NCBI GenBank assembly: GCA_029262005.1
Contig: JAJDAG010000182.1
Coordinates: 46,819-110,818 of the forward strand
Direction of reading: 5' to 3'
DNA: 64,000 bases
Source of the DNA: Candidatus Zhuqueibacterota bacterium
Lineage (GTDB): Bacteria > Zhuqueibacterota > Zhuqueibacteria > Oceanimicrobiales > Oceanimicrobiaceae
Made by a program: the position numbers and the translations under genes. Of this stretch, positions 1 to 7,756 are shown piece after piece. A model generated the notes under the pieces. That model was given only the letters and a program-made list of their open reading frames with translations, was not told where the DNA came from and searched no databases. Within the stretch, counting starts at the first letter, position 1, and every line of letters starts with the position of its first letter.

Positions 1-271
1 CACACTGGCAATCCGCAAGGTTGTTGCCGATGGAATTGTCGTAGTTGCCTTGCACTACAGCGATGTTGTTGTTGAGAAGAAGCGGAAACACCTTATCCGG
101 CGTGGGTCCAAAAGCGCCCAGGTCCCCGAGACAAAACAACTGCTGAATGCCTCTGCTGTGCGCGTCTGCAATTAAAGCCTCAAGCGCGAGATAGTTATTG
201 TACACGCCACCAAAGACGGCTACTTTATTGCTGGTTATTGTTTGGGTCATTACTGAAATTTGGTTTGTCAT
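1..271 (-). CDS. Metallophosphoesterase, N-terminal part (runs off the left edge)
   Basis: The first 90 residues of a calcineurin-like metallophosphoesterase are visible. They carry the metal-binding motifs GDLG (CLGDLGAFGP) and GNYDN, which fit the second and third motifs of the fold. The first motif (usually DxH) reads FGGVYNN, so the N-terminal metal site is atypical. The ATG at 271 follows GGAAGGG; another ATG lies seven codons downstream. The SD lies inside the 3' arm of a 14-bp hairpin (275-315). The gene sits 85 bp after the ArsM-like methyltransferase on the same strand, so it is probably the last visible member of that cluster. The substrate cannot be told. The C-terminal half lies outside the window. 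Confidence 0.75.
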   Translation of the reverse strand, partial: MTNQISVMTQTITSNKVAVFGGVYNNYLALEALIADAHSRGIQQLFCLGDLGAFGPTPDKVFPLLLNNNIAVVQGNYDNSIGNNLADCQC

Positions 272-274
272 TCG

Positions 275-315
275 TTTGCCCTTCCCGATCTTTTTTCGAG
301 TTCGGGAAGGGCAAA
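275..315 (-). promoter_or_regulatory. 14-bp perfect hairpin covering the metallophosphoesterase SD
   Basis: Positions 275-288 and 302-315 are perfect inverted repeats with a 13-nt loop. Read on the minus strand, the 3' arm contains the GGGAAGGG ribosome binding site, three bases before the ATG at 271. No U-tract follows the stem on the minus strand, so a plain terminator fits poorly. Translational occlusion or mRNA processing between the methyltransferase and metallophosphoesterase genes fits better. That role is inferred. Confidence 0.6.
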
Positions 316-356
316 TTTAGTTTGGTTGAGAGAGGCGTAAAGGCTGAACGAACTTT

Positions 357-1547
357 CTAACAGCAGTCCGGGCCACAGGCAGCGCCATCGCTTGATTTGG
401 TCACATCGTATTCGAGCCCTTTTGTCTCCCGTGGGTGCCGTCTTGCCGATTTAGTGCATGCAAAATTTTCTGCTGCTTCATTCGGGATTTCTGCGTAAGG
501 CGATATCGGTACAATCTGTTCTGAGTAAGGTGCTTTTTTATAAATGTTGAAGGTTTTATCACAAACAGCCATGCGTTCACCACGATAGAGGGTGTGTCCA
601 TCGTCATCAATTACGGCTTTCCACGGCCCTTTGTAAATCACGGCTTGATTGTGCTCAAGACAGGGGCCTTCTTTGCCTTTGTAAGCGGTAATGGTTATAG
701 AACGGAATTCGATTCCTTCAACAGTCTGCCACGGCGTGTCTTCACGCTTAAGGATTTCGACGCCATAAAAACCAAGGTCGGAAAATGCTTGCAAAAATTC
801 ATCTTCACGAATCGCACCTGAAATGCAACCGCTCCAAAGTTCCGGATTATTCTTCATGTGCTCCGGCACATCTTCATCCGAGACAATGTCTGAAATGGCG
901 ACCCGGCCACCTTTTTTCAAGACTCGGTAAATTTCTTCGAATAGCTGTTTTTTTTCTTCATCGCCAACAAGGTTGAGAACACAATTTGACACAACCAAAT
1001 CTATGGAATTATCAGCGATGAGTGGTTTGTTTTTGCGTTGCTCCTCTATAAATTCATCGTATCGCAGCAGGTCCGACGAGTTTTTGATAGGGTTTTCTTT
1101 CAGATAAAGATCGACCAAATCCAGGTCAAGACGCAAGTCCTGGATTTTCCCGCGGCGGAACGCAACATTATGATAGCCGATTTTGTCGCCAACTTCTTGC
1201 AAATAGCTTCTCGACAAAGCGAGCATATCGTCATTCATATCAACACCGATTACACGACCTTCCTTGCCAACCATTTGCGAGACAATGTAGCATATTTTTC
1301 CGGTCCCGCTGCCCAAATCCAGAACGGTTTCACTTTGTTGAACATAGCGTGAGGGGTCGCCACATCCGTAGTCGCGTTCGATAATCTCTTTGGGAATTAC
1401 TTGCAGATAACTTTGGTCATAGTCGACCGGGCAACACAGCGCCGCTTCCTGGATTTGCGCACCCGCTCCGTAGCGTTCGCGTACCGCCTTTTCGACTCCC
1501 AGCTTCTCGGGAGTGAGGATAGATTTTCCGTTTGTTTCAGTCGTCAT
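357..1547 (-). CDS. ArsM-like SAM-dependent methyltransferase with Cys-rich tail
   Basis: This is a 396-aa class I methyltransferase. SAM motif I is VLDLGSGTGK (about residues 75-84), followed by VIGVDMNDDML. Before the fold come ALCCPVDY (C38, C39) and ERDYGCGDP (C62), which resemble the CC and YGCG elements of cyanobacterial arsenosugar-type ArsM proteins. The C-terminal domain contains DDDGHTLYRGERMAVCDKTF, and the protein ends CGPDCC. Paired thiols at both ends suggest a soft metal or metalloid substrate; arsenite methylation is inferred, not shown. The ATG at 1547 has AAGGAATAATA in front; the 25 codons upstream in the open frame look non-coding. It follows the radical SAM gene by 14 bp, so they are probably one operon. 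Confidence 0.8.
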   Translation of the reverse strand: MTTETNGKSILTPEKLGVEKAVRERYGAGAQIQEAALCCPVDYDQSYLQVIPKEIIERDYGCGDPSRYVQQSETVLDLGSGTGKICYIVSQMVGKEGRVIGVDMNDDMLALSRSYLQEVGDKIGYHNVAFRRGKIQDLRLDLDLVDLYLKENPIKNSSDLLRYDEFIEEQRKNKPLIADNSIDLVVSNCVLNLVGDEEKKQLFEEIYRVLKKGGRVAISDIVSDEDVPEHMKNNPELWSGCISGAIREDEFLQAFSDLGFYGVEILKREDTPWQTVEGIEFRSITITAYKGKEGPCLEHNQAVIYKGPWKAVIDDDGHTLYRGERMAVCDKTFNIYKKAPYSEQIVPISPYAEIPNEAAENFACTKSARRHPRETKGLEYDVTKSSDGAACGPDCC

Positions 1548-1561
1548 TATTATTCCTTTGT

Positions 1562-2521
1562 TTATGAATTTGATGCTGAAAAATTGTGGCAGATGGCCCC
1601 TGAAATATAACAGGTATAGCACGCCTGATTATTGTCGAGTGGAAATGGTGAAAATGCACCTTTGAGTGTTTCAGAAATCCTGGCTTCCGGATAATCGATT
1701 AGAATGGGGCAAACGTAAACGCCTTTATCTGTGACCATTCGACTGCGTGTGCACTGCAGCAAGTTGTCATCGTAATCGCGCATCATTTCCAGGGTGATAT
1801 GTTCGTATTGTTCGTAGCCGCGACTGCGTACTTTTTCCCGTCCAATGCGCAACGGCGGTATTATCTTAATTCGCGGCCGAGTATATTCAATTCCCTTCAT
1901 AATTTCCATAAAACCGTCAAATATTTTCTCTGTTTCATGGTCCTCCCAGGTTTGGGCTACGGTGATAATCGGTAAAAATCCGTGTGTTACCAGATTTCTA
2001 AGACCATTGAGTGCTTTGTCAAAACTCCCGTTGCCACGGATTCGGTCGTTTGATTCAGCATTACAACCATCCAGGCTGACCCGTATTTCAAGTGAAAATC
2101 GCGTCTGCTCAGAAATGGCCTGTAGGCGCTTTGCTGTGCGTTCACGGATAAGAATGCCGTTGGTAAGCACCGTTGCGGGACCCATTTCAAGTGTGTCCTG
2201 CAGAATGGCAAACATATCCTGATTCATAAAAGGTTCGCCACCTGTGAAGTAGTATTCTTTAACGCCAAGCTCTTTGGATTCGTCAAGAAATGTCTTGACT
2301 GTTTCACGCGGCATAAATCCAAAATTGTGATTTTTCGGGCTGCAACTAATGAAGCAATGCGTACACCATAAGTTACAAATGGTTCCACCTACCTGAAACC
2401 AGAGTGTATCCAGGCTGTGTAGTGGCGCCCACGGAATCTCATCATCAGGCGCCTGATGGGGGGCGGCCTGTTCGTGCCTGCCGTTGTTCAAGCTGTTTTT
2501 GGCAAATTTTTCGCTGGTCAA
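1562..2521 (-). CDS. Radical SAM protein of the ArsM-like cluster
   Basis: The protein has 319 aa. The 4Fe-4S/SAM site is CNLWCTHCFISC (C49, C53, C56, with an extra C60). The radical SAM core continues with YYFTGGEPFMN, the GGEP motif that binds the SAM amino group. A C-terminal region with several cysteines (LQCTRSR, VYVCPI, CYTCYISGAIC) looks SPASM-like and could hold auxiliary clusters. Its start overlaps the stop of the upstream FAD gene by four bases (ATGA), so the two are translationally coupled. It is not ArsS by its motif (ArsS has CxxxCxHC with a different Cys-rich tail). The substrate is unknown; the context suggests action on the same compound as the methyltransferase. Confidence 0.8.
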   Translation of the reverse strand: MTSEKFAKNSLNNGRHEQAAPHQAPDDEIPWAPLHSLDTLWFQVGGTICNLWCTHCFISCSPKNHNFGFMPRETVKTFLDESKELGVKEYYFTGGEPFMNQDMFAILQDTLEMGPATVLTNGILIRERTAKRLQAISEQTRFSLEIRVSLDGCNAESNDRIRGNGSFDKALNGLRNLVTHGFLPIITVAQTWEDHETEKIFDGFMEIMKGIEYTRPRIKIIPPLRIGREKVRSRGYEQYEHITLEMMRDYDDNLLQCTRSRMVTDKGVYVCPILIDYPEARISETLKGAFSPFPLDNNQACYTCYISGAICHNFSASNS

Positions 2522-3780
2522 TTTGTTACCTGTTGCTGTTGTAATGATTCTTTGTGCAAGTCCAGATCTTTATTTTTTGTGATGAGTGTAAAAACTTCCA
2601 CGATTTGTTTTAGACCCGCTCTGATGAGGAAAGTCGAGTTTCTACCATAGCTTTTGTTGCCGACGATGTAGAAATTCGGTTCAGGGTTTCTGAGTGTTTC
2701 CGGCCCCATACTTGTTTGAGCGAGGCAGTCTGCTGAGTTGTCTGTGCCAAGTAAAGCTGCTGCTAATTTCATTGGGCCGCGGCTGGCGTAGCATTCATGT
2801 ACTTGAAGTTCACGGTAAAGGCTGTTGTCCGGACTGTAACCGACATTGGCAATAATCTTGTCGACTGTAACCGCCTCAGGCACACCGGCAGTATTTATTG
2901 TAACAAGAAAGTTGTCCCTTTTTCTGGAGTATGCCACAGACTCAATAGTTGTATGCGTCAGGAACCGGATGTCTTTGTTCGTTGTTGCTGCGGAATTCGC
3001 CTGCTGAGTCAGCCGAACTCTCCCTTCAAGTTGATCGTTGTTGATGACGGGAATTGGCCTCTGTGCTTTGCCGCGAGAGACCCAAATAAGCGAGGTACTG
3101 GGTTCTTGTTGAATTAATTTTTGAAAGTCACAAACCGTGGTTGCCGCCGAGTATCCGGTTCCAATGAGAAGAGTTTTTTTGCCGGCGAAAAGGGGTCGGT
3201 CTTTGCCAACAATATCGCGCAAATGGTAATCTATTTTGTTACGCCAGGCGCTTTCCCCAAGTGCTGGAATACCGCCGTCACCAAGCGAATTGGGATTGGC
3301 GTAAACCCCTGAGGCGTCAATCACGATATCCGTTGTGTGAATTGCCTCAACCCCGTCCTGGCTACGGATTAGTAATTGGAACGGGTAGAAAGTTCTTTTG
3401 CTATCTCCGAGCAGCTCGCCTTTAAAAATTTGTTTTCTGCCGATGTGTACAACCTCTGTATCAGGGTGAATTGTGGGAGCCAGTTCAGGTAATTGGCTGA
3501 GCGGCTCAAGGTACTTCGTTACGAACTGTTCACCTGATAAGAGTTGGCTCGGAGCAGGTTCATCCCAGGTTGGTAGGTTTCGATGAAGTGTCAGAGCGCC
3601 AAGACCGGAGTGGTTCATTTCCCATGGCGAAAATAGTTGAACGTGGCCCCAACAACGGATATTCTCACCAACCCTGCCCTTGTCAAAAACCGTGACTCTA
3701 TAACCCAGTTTGACCGCATAAAGCGCGGCTTCAAGCCCAATGGGCCCTGCACCAATAATTGTAATTCTCTTTTGTGACAT
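2518..3780 (-). CDS. FAD/NAD(P)-dependent oxidoreductase
   Basis: This 420-aa flavoprotein has an N-terminal Rossmann dinucleotide site GAGPIG (residues 10-15) ending in the acidic VFDKG strand. A second nucleotide-binding site is LLIGTGYSAAT, with DIVIDASGV in between. The layout matches flavin monooxygenase/pyridine-nucleotide disulfide oxidoreductase relatives, but no CxxC redox pair is near the FAD site, so a monooxygenase-like or dehydrogenase role is more likely than disulfide reduction. The start at 3780 has AAGGGAAAAAAT ahead of it; the longer open frame adds ten unlikely residues. It overlaps the radical SAM gene by four bases and lies 185 bp downstream of the selenoprotein gene. The substrate is unknown. 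Confidence 0.78.
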   Translation of the reverse strand: MSQKRITIIGAGPIGLEAALYAVKLGYRVTVFDKGRVGENIRCWGHVQLFSPWEMNHSGLGALTLHRNLPTWDEPAPSQLLSGEQFVTKYLEPLSQLPELAPTIHPDTEVVHIGRKQIFKGELLGDSKRTFYPFQLLIRSQDGVEAIHTTDIVIDASGVYANPNSLGDGGIPALGESAWRNKIDYHLRDIVGKDRPLFAGKKTLLIGTGYSAATTVCDFQKLIQQEPSTSLIWVSRGKAQRPIPVINNDQLEGRVRLTQQANSAATTNKDIRFLTHTTIESVAYSRKRDNFLVTINTAGVPEAVTVDKIIANVGYSPDNSLYRELQVHECYASRGPMKLAAALLGTDNSADCLAQTSMGPETLRNPEPNFYIVGNKSYGRNSTFLIRAGLKQIVEVFTLITKNKDLDLHKESLQQQQVTN

Positions 3781-3965
3781 ATTTTTTCCCTTGCTGTAAC
3801 CTGAACACATGCACGCATATGCATGTGTGGAAAAGACAACAAGAATCCACTGGTTATTTATTCCTATTATTTACAGGATTATTGTGATTGTCAGTTGTGT
3901 CGGGTAGTTATCTGGTTGCTGCAGAAAGTGAACTCAACTGGTCCTGCATATGGTGATTTCTAAAC

Positions 3966-4181
3966 TTAAAATTGTGTAAATATTTCTTCGTGATTTGGGA
4001 ATCGTCCAAGCGCTTTTTTGGAAAAAATAAGGGTACCATCTTTAACTACTTCAAAAACGCCGCCTTGCCCTTCAATTAAAGTGACTTCAACATCCGCGTA
4101 TTTTGATTCAATATCTGCCTTCAAACTGGAGGCTGTTGGGTAGTAGTTTCACATGACACAATATTCAATCGATACTTTCAA
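3966..4181 (-). CDS. SelW-like (Rdx family) selenoprotein, UGA = selenocysteine
   Basis: A 71-aa frame contains one in-frame TGA at 4149-4151, so a standard gene caller splits it. Read through as Sec it gives IEYCVMUNYYPTASSL, then a beta-rich domain with EGQGGVFEV and ALGRFPNHEEIF. This is the layout of SelW/SelT/SelH (Rdx) thioredoxin-fold redox proteins, where CxxC or CxxU is the active site. The start is TTG (4181), with GGAG eight bases upstream; there is no better ATG. A short stem-loop with a GUU apex follows the UGA (4117-4133). The family and the UGA position are directly visible. Use of Sec is inferred, because selA/selB/selC are outside the window. It lies between the Rrf2 regulator and the FAD gene. 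Confidence 0.82.
4117..4133 (-). promoter_or_regulatory. Candidate bacterial SECIS element
   Basis: On the minus strand GCCT (4133-4130) pairs with AGGC (4120-4117). Two further pairs and a mismatch close a GUU apical loop. The loop G lies about 22 bases after the UGA, within the range of bacterial SECIS hairpins, which sit inside the coding region just after the Sec codon. The stem is short, so the call rests mainly on its position. Confidence 0.4.
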
Positions 4182-4224
4182 TGCTCTACTCCGTTTGTTT
4201 ATGGGCTTTGTGTTATTTTTTTAG

Positions 4225-4265
4225 GAAGATAAATATTTTCGTGGGAAAAGTAAAGCAAATTGAAT
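4225..4265 (-). promoter_or_regulatory. Possible promoter of the selenoprotein gene
   Basis: On the minus strand TTGCTT is followed, after a 17-base spacer, by TATTTA, roughly 40-60 bases upstream of the TTG start. The match is weak. If real, it would start a selenoprotein-FAD-radical SAM-methyltransferase transcript separate from the regulator gene. Confidence 0.3.
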
Positions 4266-4390
4266 AGGAGTCGAACCAAACTCCTTTTGAAGGGAGACAG
4301 GGTTTAGTTCGGCCGGAGCAAAAAGCAGAGGGATGTTGGTTGCGAGCTGCCGGATTGACCGTGAATTTCAAATACGATGAATTATCCAGC

Positions 4391-4843
4391 TTAGTCACCC
4401 TGTTTGTTTGCGATTTGCTCTAAAATATTTTTGGTAATTTCGTTAAGAGTTACTTTTGAAAGTGCATTTTCGAGCGCCTGTTCGGCTTTTTGTAATGGCC
4501 CTGCGATGGCGGTTGAAATATTGGCGCCAATAGGGCATTCTGCATTTGGGGTTCTGTATGGGCTATGGAAAACAGTTCTTTCTTCCACGGCATTGTAAAT
4601 ATCGAAGAGTGTAATGTCTTCCGGGTTTTTGCCAATCTGTGTGCCTCCTGAAGCTCCGGTAATGGTCTTTACAAGTTCTGCTTTCTTTAGCAAGCCCAAA
4701 ATTCTTCGAATCACAACCGGGTTGGTATTTACGCTCCAGGCAATGTTTTCTGATGAAACAGACTGTTGTGGCTTTCTGAAATAGACGACTGCGAGACCAA
4801 CTAAAATATGGATTGCGACAGCAAATTTGCTACTTGACTTCAT
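4391..4843 (-). CDS. Rrf2-family transcriptional regulator
   Basis: A 150-aa protein with the typical Rrf2 opening MKSSSKFAVAIHILVGL, a winged-helix region (SSENIAWSVNTNPVVIRRIL), the wing GASGGTQ, and a C-terminal dimerisation helix. Rrf2 sensors with three cysteines bind Fe-S clusters; this one has a single Cys (NAECPIG), so cluster binding is doubtful and a simple thiol sensor is possible. The ATG at 4843 is chosen because GAGGAACG precedes it and it matches the family start; an ATG five codons upstream has no SD. It lies 209 bp upstream of the selenoprotein gene on the same strand and is the natural candidate regulator of that cluster. Confidence 0.85.
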   Translation of the reverse strand: MKSSSKFAVAIHILVGLAVVYFRKPQQSVSSENIAWSVNTNPVVIRRILGLLKKAELVKTITGASGGTQIGKNPEDITLFDIYNAVEERTVFHSPYRTPNAECPIGANISTAIAGPLQKAEQALENALSKVTLNEITKNILEQIANKQGD

Positions 4844-5032
4844 TGGCTCGTTCCTCATTTTCGTTTTTCTGAAACCAAGTTAGTTACAGTATATTTTGAT
4901 TCCTAATGAAGATATTGTGGGAAATGTTGCATTGGCTTAAAGGGAGATTTTAAATAATTAGATGGCTATCATCTCCAGCGGTATTGGTACTTGCGTTTGG
5001 ATTGATATTTTTGGAAGCGGTCAGTATATTTG

Positions 5033-7756
5033 TTATTTCAGCAGTGTGAGTTTGCTTCTGGAAAGATGAAGCGAGTTGAAAAGGAGTTTAAATGTACCCG
5101 CGGTTTGCGCCCTGAATTGAGTTCGGATTGGGAGGAGAACAACACGGCCACTGCCCTGTGGCAGGTCAATGGCTGCTGGCAGGTTAGAGATTTCAAGATT
5201 TGCCGGCGGGAAAAATGACCTGGGCAGAAAGGTGGCTGCTACACCAATTCGCCTCACCCAGGGTCTGGGGCGCAGAATTGGACCTGCTGTCAGCGCAGCT
5301 ATTGCCGTGTTTGACATACCGAAGGCAATGGGCTCGCCCACGTCCACTCGAAGTTCAAAAAAGTGCGTGGAATTATTTTTGTGTGAATTTGCAGCCCGCA
5401 AAACATCAATGGGCAATTCTAGTTTTTCAACCAGAAGTTTGCAACTCTGCCCAAGGGCTATCAAGGTACCGCCATTGAGTACAAATTGTTTCAGATGCAG
5501 TAAGCCAGACTCGCCAATTCCAGCGACATAAGGTTGTGGGGGAAGCGGCCGACCCGTTTGCGCCTCTTGACCAAGCCAACCGTGCAAAACAATTTCAGGC
5601 GGCATATCTGGAAAAATGATGGCATCATATTTCCCGGTAAGGTCGCGTTTGCTAACAGTGTGGCTGTAGATAATGTCAAAGTTAAATTCGTACTTTTCCA
5701 ATAAATACTGCGTCCACCCCGGATCGGGTTCTGGGTGCCAGGGCTGATATAGTGCAACGGCGGGTTTTTTCAAACGAAGAACCTGTTGCTGCTGAAAACG
5801 GAATTTTGTTTGCCGCACCTCAAGTGTAAGCTCCTGAGCGAGAAAGGCAAGCAGGTTCGCCGAGATCTCTTTTCGGGGCATTACGATTGTGCCTCTTTCG
5901 AAAGAGCGCCCGTCTTCTTCAATGTCTTCCGTCAGCCAAAAGATCTTTTTGTTTTTTTCGAGCATTCGGTTGACGGCGATGGTGCTTTGATTGTCTGCAT
6001 GATTGATGATATAATGCCCGGAACCTTCTTTTCGCAGCGCAATAGCGGGGGGCTGAAAAACATGGACACGCTTCAGGTTTTCGATGTTTACTGTTTCTGC
6101 CCTGTCTACGCTGACTTCCAGCACCTGCGGGAGCGAGAAGGCGATTGGCGGTTGCGGACTGCCTGGGTCATTCCCCGCCGGCATTTGCAATTGCTCTGCA
6201 TAGCTATCAAAAATGTGATGAATATAGCGTTCAAATGGCTGCGCCGGTAATATGACGTAATCTTCTGGTTCGAGCTTTGAGCCTGGTGTGAGAGTCGTTT
6301 TTGCCTTATGTATTTCAATCCCCTGGGAATACAGTGACTGCAGGAACTTTCGGGCAGCATGGGGCGACTTTTGCTTTGCCGGGATGATATATGCCGGTTG
6401 CGGTTTGGACTTGGCCGTGTTATGGTGTTGCTTGTTCATCTGGCAGTAGTCGCGAATGATTTGTTCTTTGTCAGCAGACACGGCTTGCAAAAGATCTTTG
6501 ATCAAATCGGTTTGGCTTCGAATGAAATCTCCCATACGCCACCAACCACCATTCCAGTCGCTCAGCAATTCCAGGCCCGGCTCGTCTGATTGTATAATGC
6601 TGCCTTTGGCAAAATATAAAGGCGATGCATAATGCGTGTTGGCAATTTGTGCGGTCTGGGCAATAATGTTGCGCAGCAAAAAAGAGCGCGTCAGTGTGCC
6701 CGGAGGCTCTTGAGCAGGCCTGTTTTGAATGGCAAGCCCTGCCATGCCGCGCGAATGCATTTTTGCAATGATGCTTTTTGTCAGATCATTAAGTTTGGCT
6801 TGAACGTATGTGTTGACCACTTTGTCATTAGTGGTCACGTTTTCCAGGACAAGCCGGCTGTTTCTTGAACGCCGAGCGCCAACCTGCAAAACAACCTGTG
6901 GAAACCAGTATTGAAAAATTTGTCTGACCACGGATTTTGTTTCTACAGTGTTTAGCATGTCCCAATCAAATTCTATATCATCACCAGCATACAAATGCGT
7001 CCGGTTCGGTATTGTCGCCCCTTCGTGCGGCAACCCAACATACTTGTTGTACCAGAGCGCGACTTTGTCGATCGCGTCCGGGTTGAGAGATGGAATCAAC
7101 AGCAGAATGACCTTGCTTAGCAAGGCATCAATGTTTTTTTGCGGCTCTGACGCAAAAAAGTGAGCCAGTGCAAACACACCCTGACTGGTGCTCACCTGTC
7201 TGCTGTTGGCATTTAATATAATCATAACCACTACTTTGTCTTCTTTGGCTAGAAGCTCTATGTCGTCGTCCGTCATGTGGGCCGGGTTTGCTGCTTGCTT
7301 TTGATAGTTTTTGTACAAAGCCAGATTTTTGATGTTTGGGGCTGAAGAGATTATCGCCATCATCATGGGTCGTTTTTCTGTGGACTCACCAATTTGCTGA
7401 AGTTTGACTCGTTCAGTATTTTCTTCCAGCATTTTCAGGTATTCGGTAATTTCCTGCCACCCGGCGAGTTTTCTGTTGGTTTCGGGACGATAGCCCAGGA
7501 ATTCATTGGGAGTTTGGATTTGTGAGTTGCTTGTAGAAGGCGTTGCTAACAGAAAAAACAGAAAAGGAATTATCAGAGTTATACGCAAAGGGACCCAGAT
7601 TTGTCCGGTGCGTGGGCGTAGCGCTGCCCATTGCAGCGGGCGCCTGTTTTTTCTGCTGCCCAAACTCAGTACCCGGGTTAGTTTTTCTGGTTGATTCATC
7701 ACAGTGAAATTTGTGCTGGTCAGTATCGTCGTCTGAATTGCTCTTCCGGTTGCCAT
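5033..7756 (-). CDS. M14-like protein without zinc ligands (predicted pseudopeptidase)
   Basis: This is a 907-aa exported or membrane-anchored protein with one hydrophobic segment near residues 53-71. The region after it aligns with the M14 zinc carboxypeptidase fold (PSLNPDAIDKVALWYNKYVG, VETKSVVRQIFQYWFPQVV). The zinc-binding HxxE is replaced by N184-S-R-Q187, and the third ligand His by G293 in PQVVLQVGARRS. Catalysis by the usual mechanism is therefore excluded. The C-terminal half (about 500 residues) has no clear catalytic motif and includes a stretch on access to large gate-like folds (IIFPDMPPE, GGTLIALG). Its 5' end overlaps the M28 aminopeptidase stop by 37 bases. Another start lies at 7699; neither has a strong SD. 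Confidence 0.8.
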   Translation of the reverse strand: MATGRAIQTTILTSTNFTVMNQPEKLTRVLSLGSRKNRRPLQWAALRPRTGQIWVPLRITLIIPFLFFLLATPSTSNSQIQTPNEFLGYRPETNRKLAGWQEITEYLKMLEENTERVKLQQIGESTEKRPMMMAIISSAPNIKNLALYKNYQKQAANPAHMTDDDIELLAKEDKVVVMIILNANSRQVSTSQGVFALAHFFASEPQKNIDALLSKVILLLIPSLNPDAIDKVALWYNKYVGLPHEGATIPNRTHLYAGDDIEFDWDMLNTVETKSVVRQIFQYWFPQVVLQVGARRSRNSRLVLENVTTNDKVVNTYVQAKLNDLTKSIIAKMHSRGMAGLAIQNRPAQEPPGTLTRSFLLRNIIAQTAQIANTHYASPLYFAKGSIIQSDEPGLELLSDWNGGWWRMGDFIRSQTDLIKDLLQAVSADKEQIIRDYCQMNKQHHNTAKSKPQPAYIIPAKQKSPHAARKFLQSLYSQGIEIHKAKTTLTPGSKLEPEDYVILPAQPFERYIHHIFDSYAEQLQMPAGNDPGSPQPPIAFSLPQVLEVSVDRAETVNIENLKRVHVFQPPAIALRKEGSGHYIINHADNQSTIAVNRMLEKNKKIFWLTEDIEEDGRSFERGTIVMPRKEISANLLAFLAQELTLEVRQTKFRFQQQQVLRLKKPAVALYQPWHPEPDPGWTQYLLEKYEFNFDIIYSHTVSKRDLTGKYDAIIFPDMPPEIVLHGWLGQEAQTGRPLPPQPYVAGIGESGLLHLKQFVLNGGTLIALGQSCKLLVEKLELPIDVLRAANSHKNNSTHFFELRVDVGEPIAFGMSNTAIAALTAGPILRPRPWVRRIGVAATFLPRSFFPPANLEISNLPAAIDLPQGSGRVVLLPIRTQFRAQTAGTFKLLFNSLHLSRSKLTLLK

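Noticed and set aside
4149..4151. TGA read as a nonsense mutation, making the SelW-like gene a pseudogene
   Set aside because: The TGA sits exactly at the second Cys of CxxC, and the rest of the frame is intact without other lesions. Sec is the simpler reading, though unproven until Sec genes are found.
4213..4398. 61-aa open frame between Rrf2 and the selenoprotein gene
   Set aside because: No SD and no domain; it overlaps the Rrf2 stop region and reads as random sequence.
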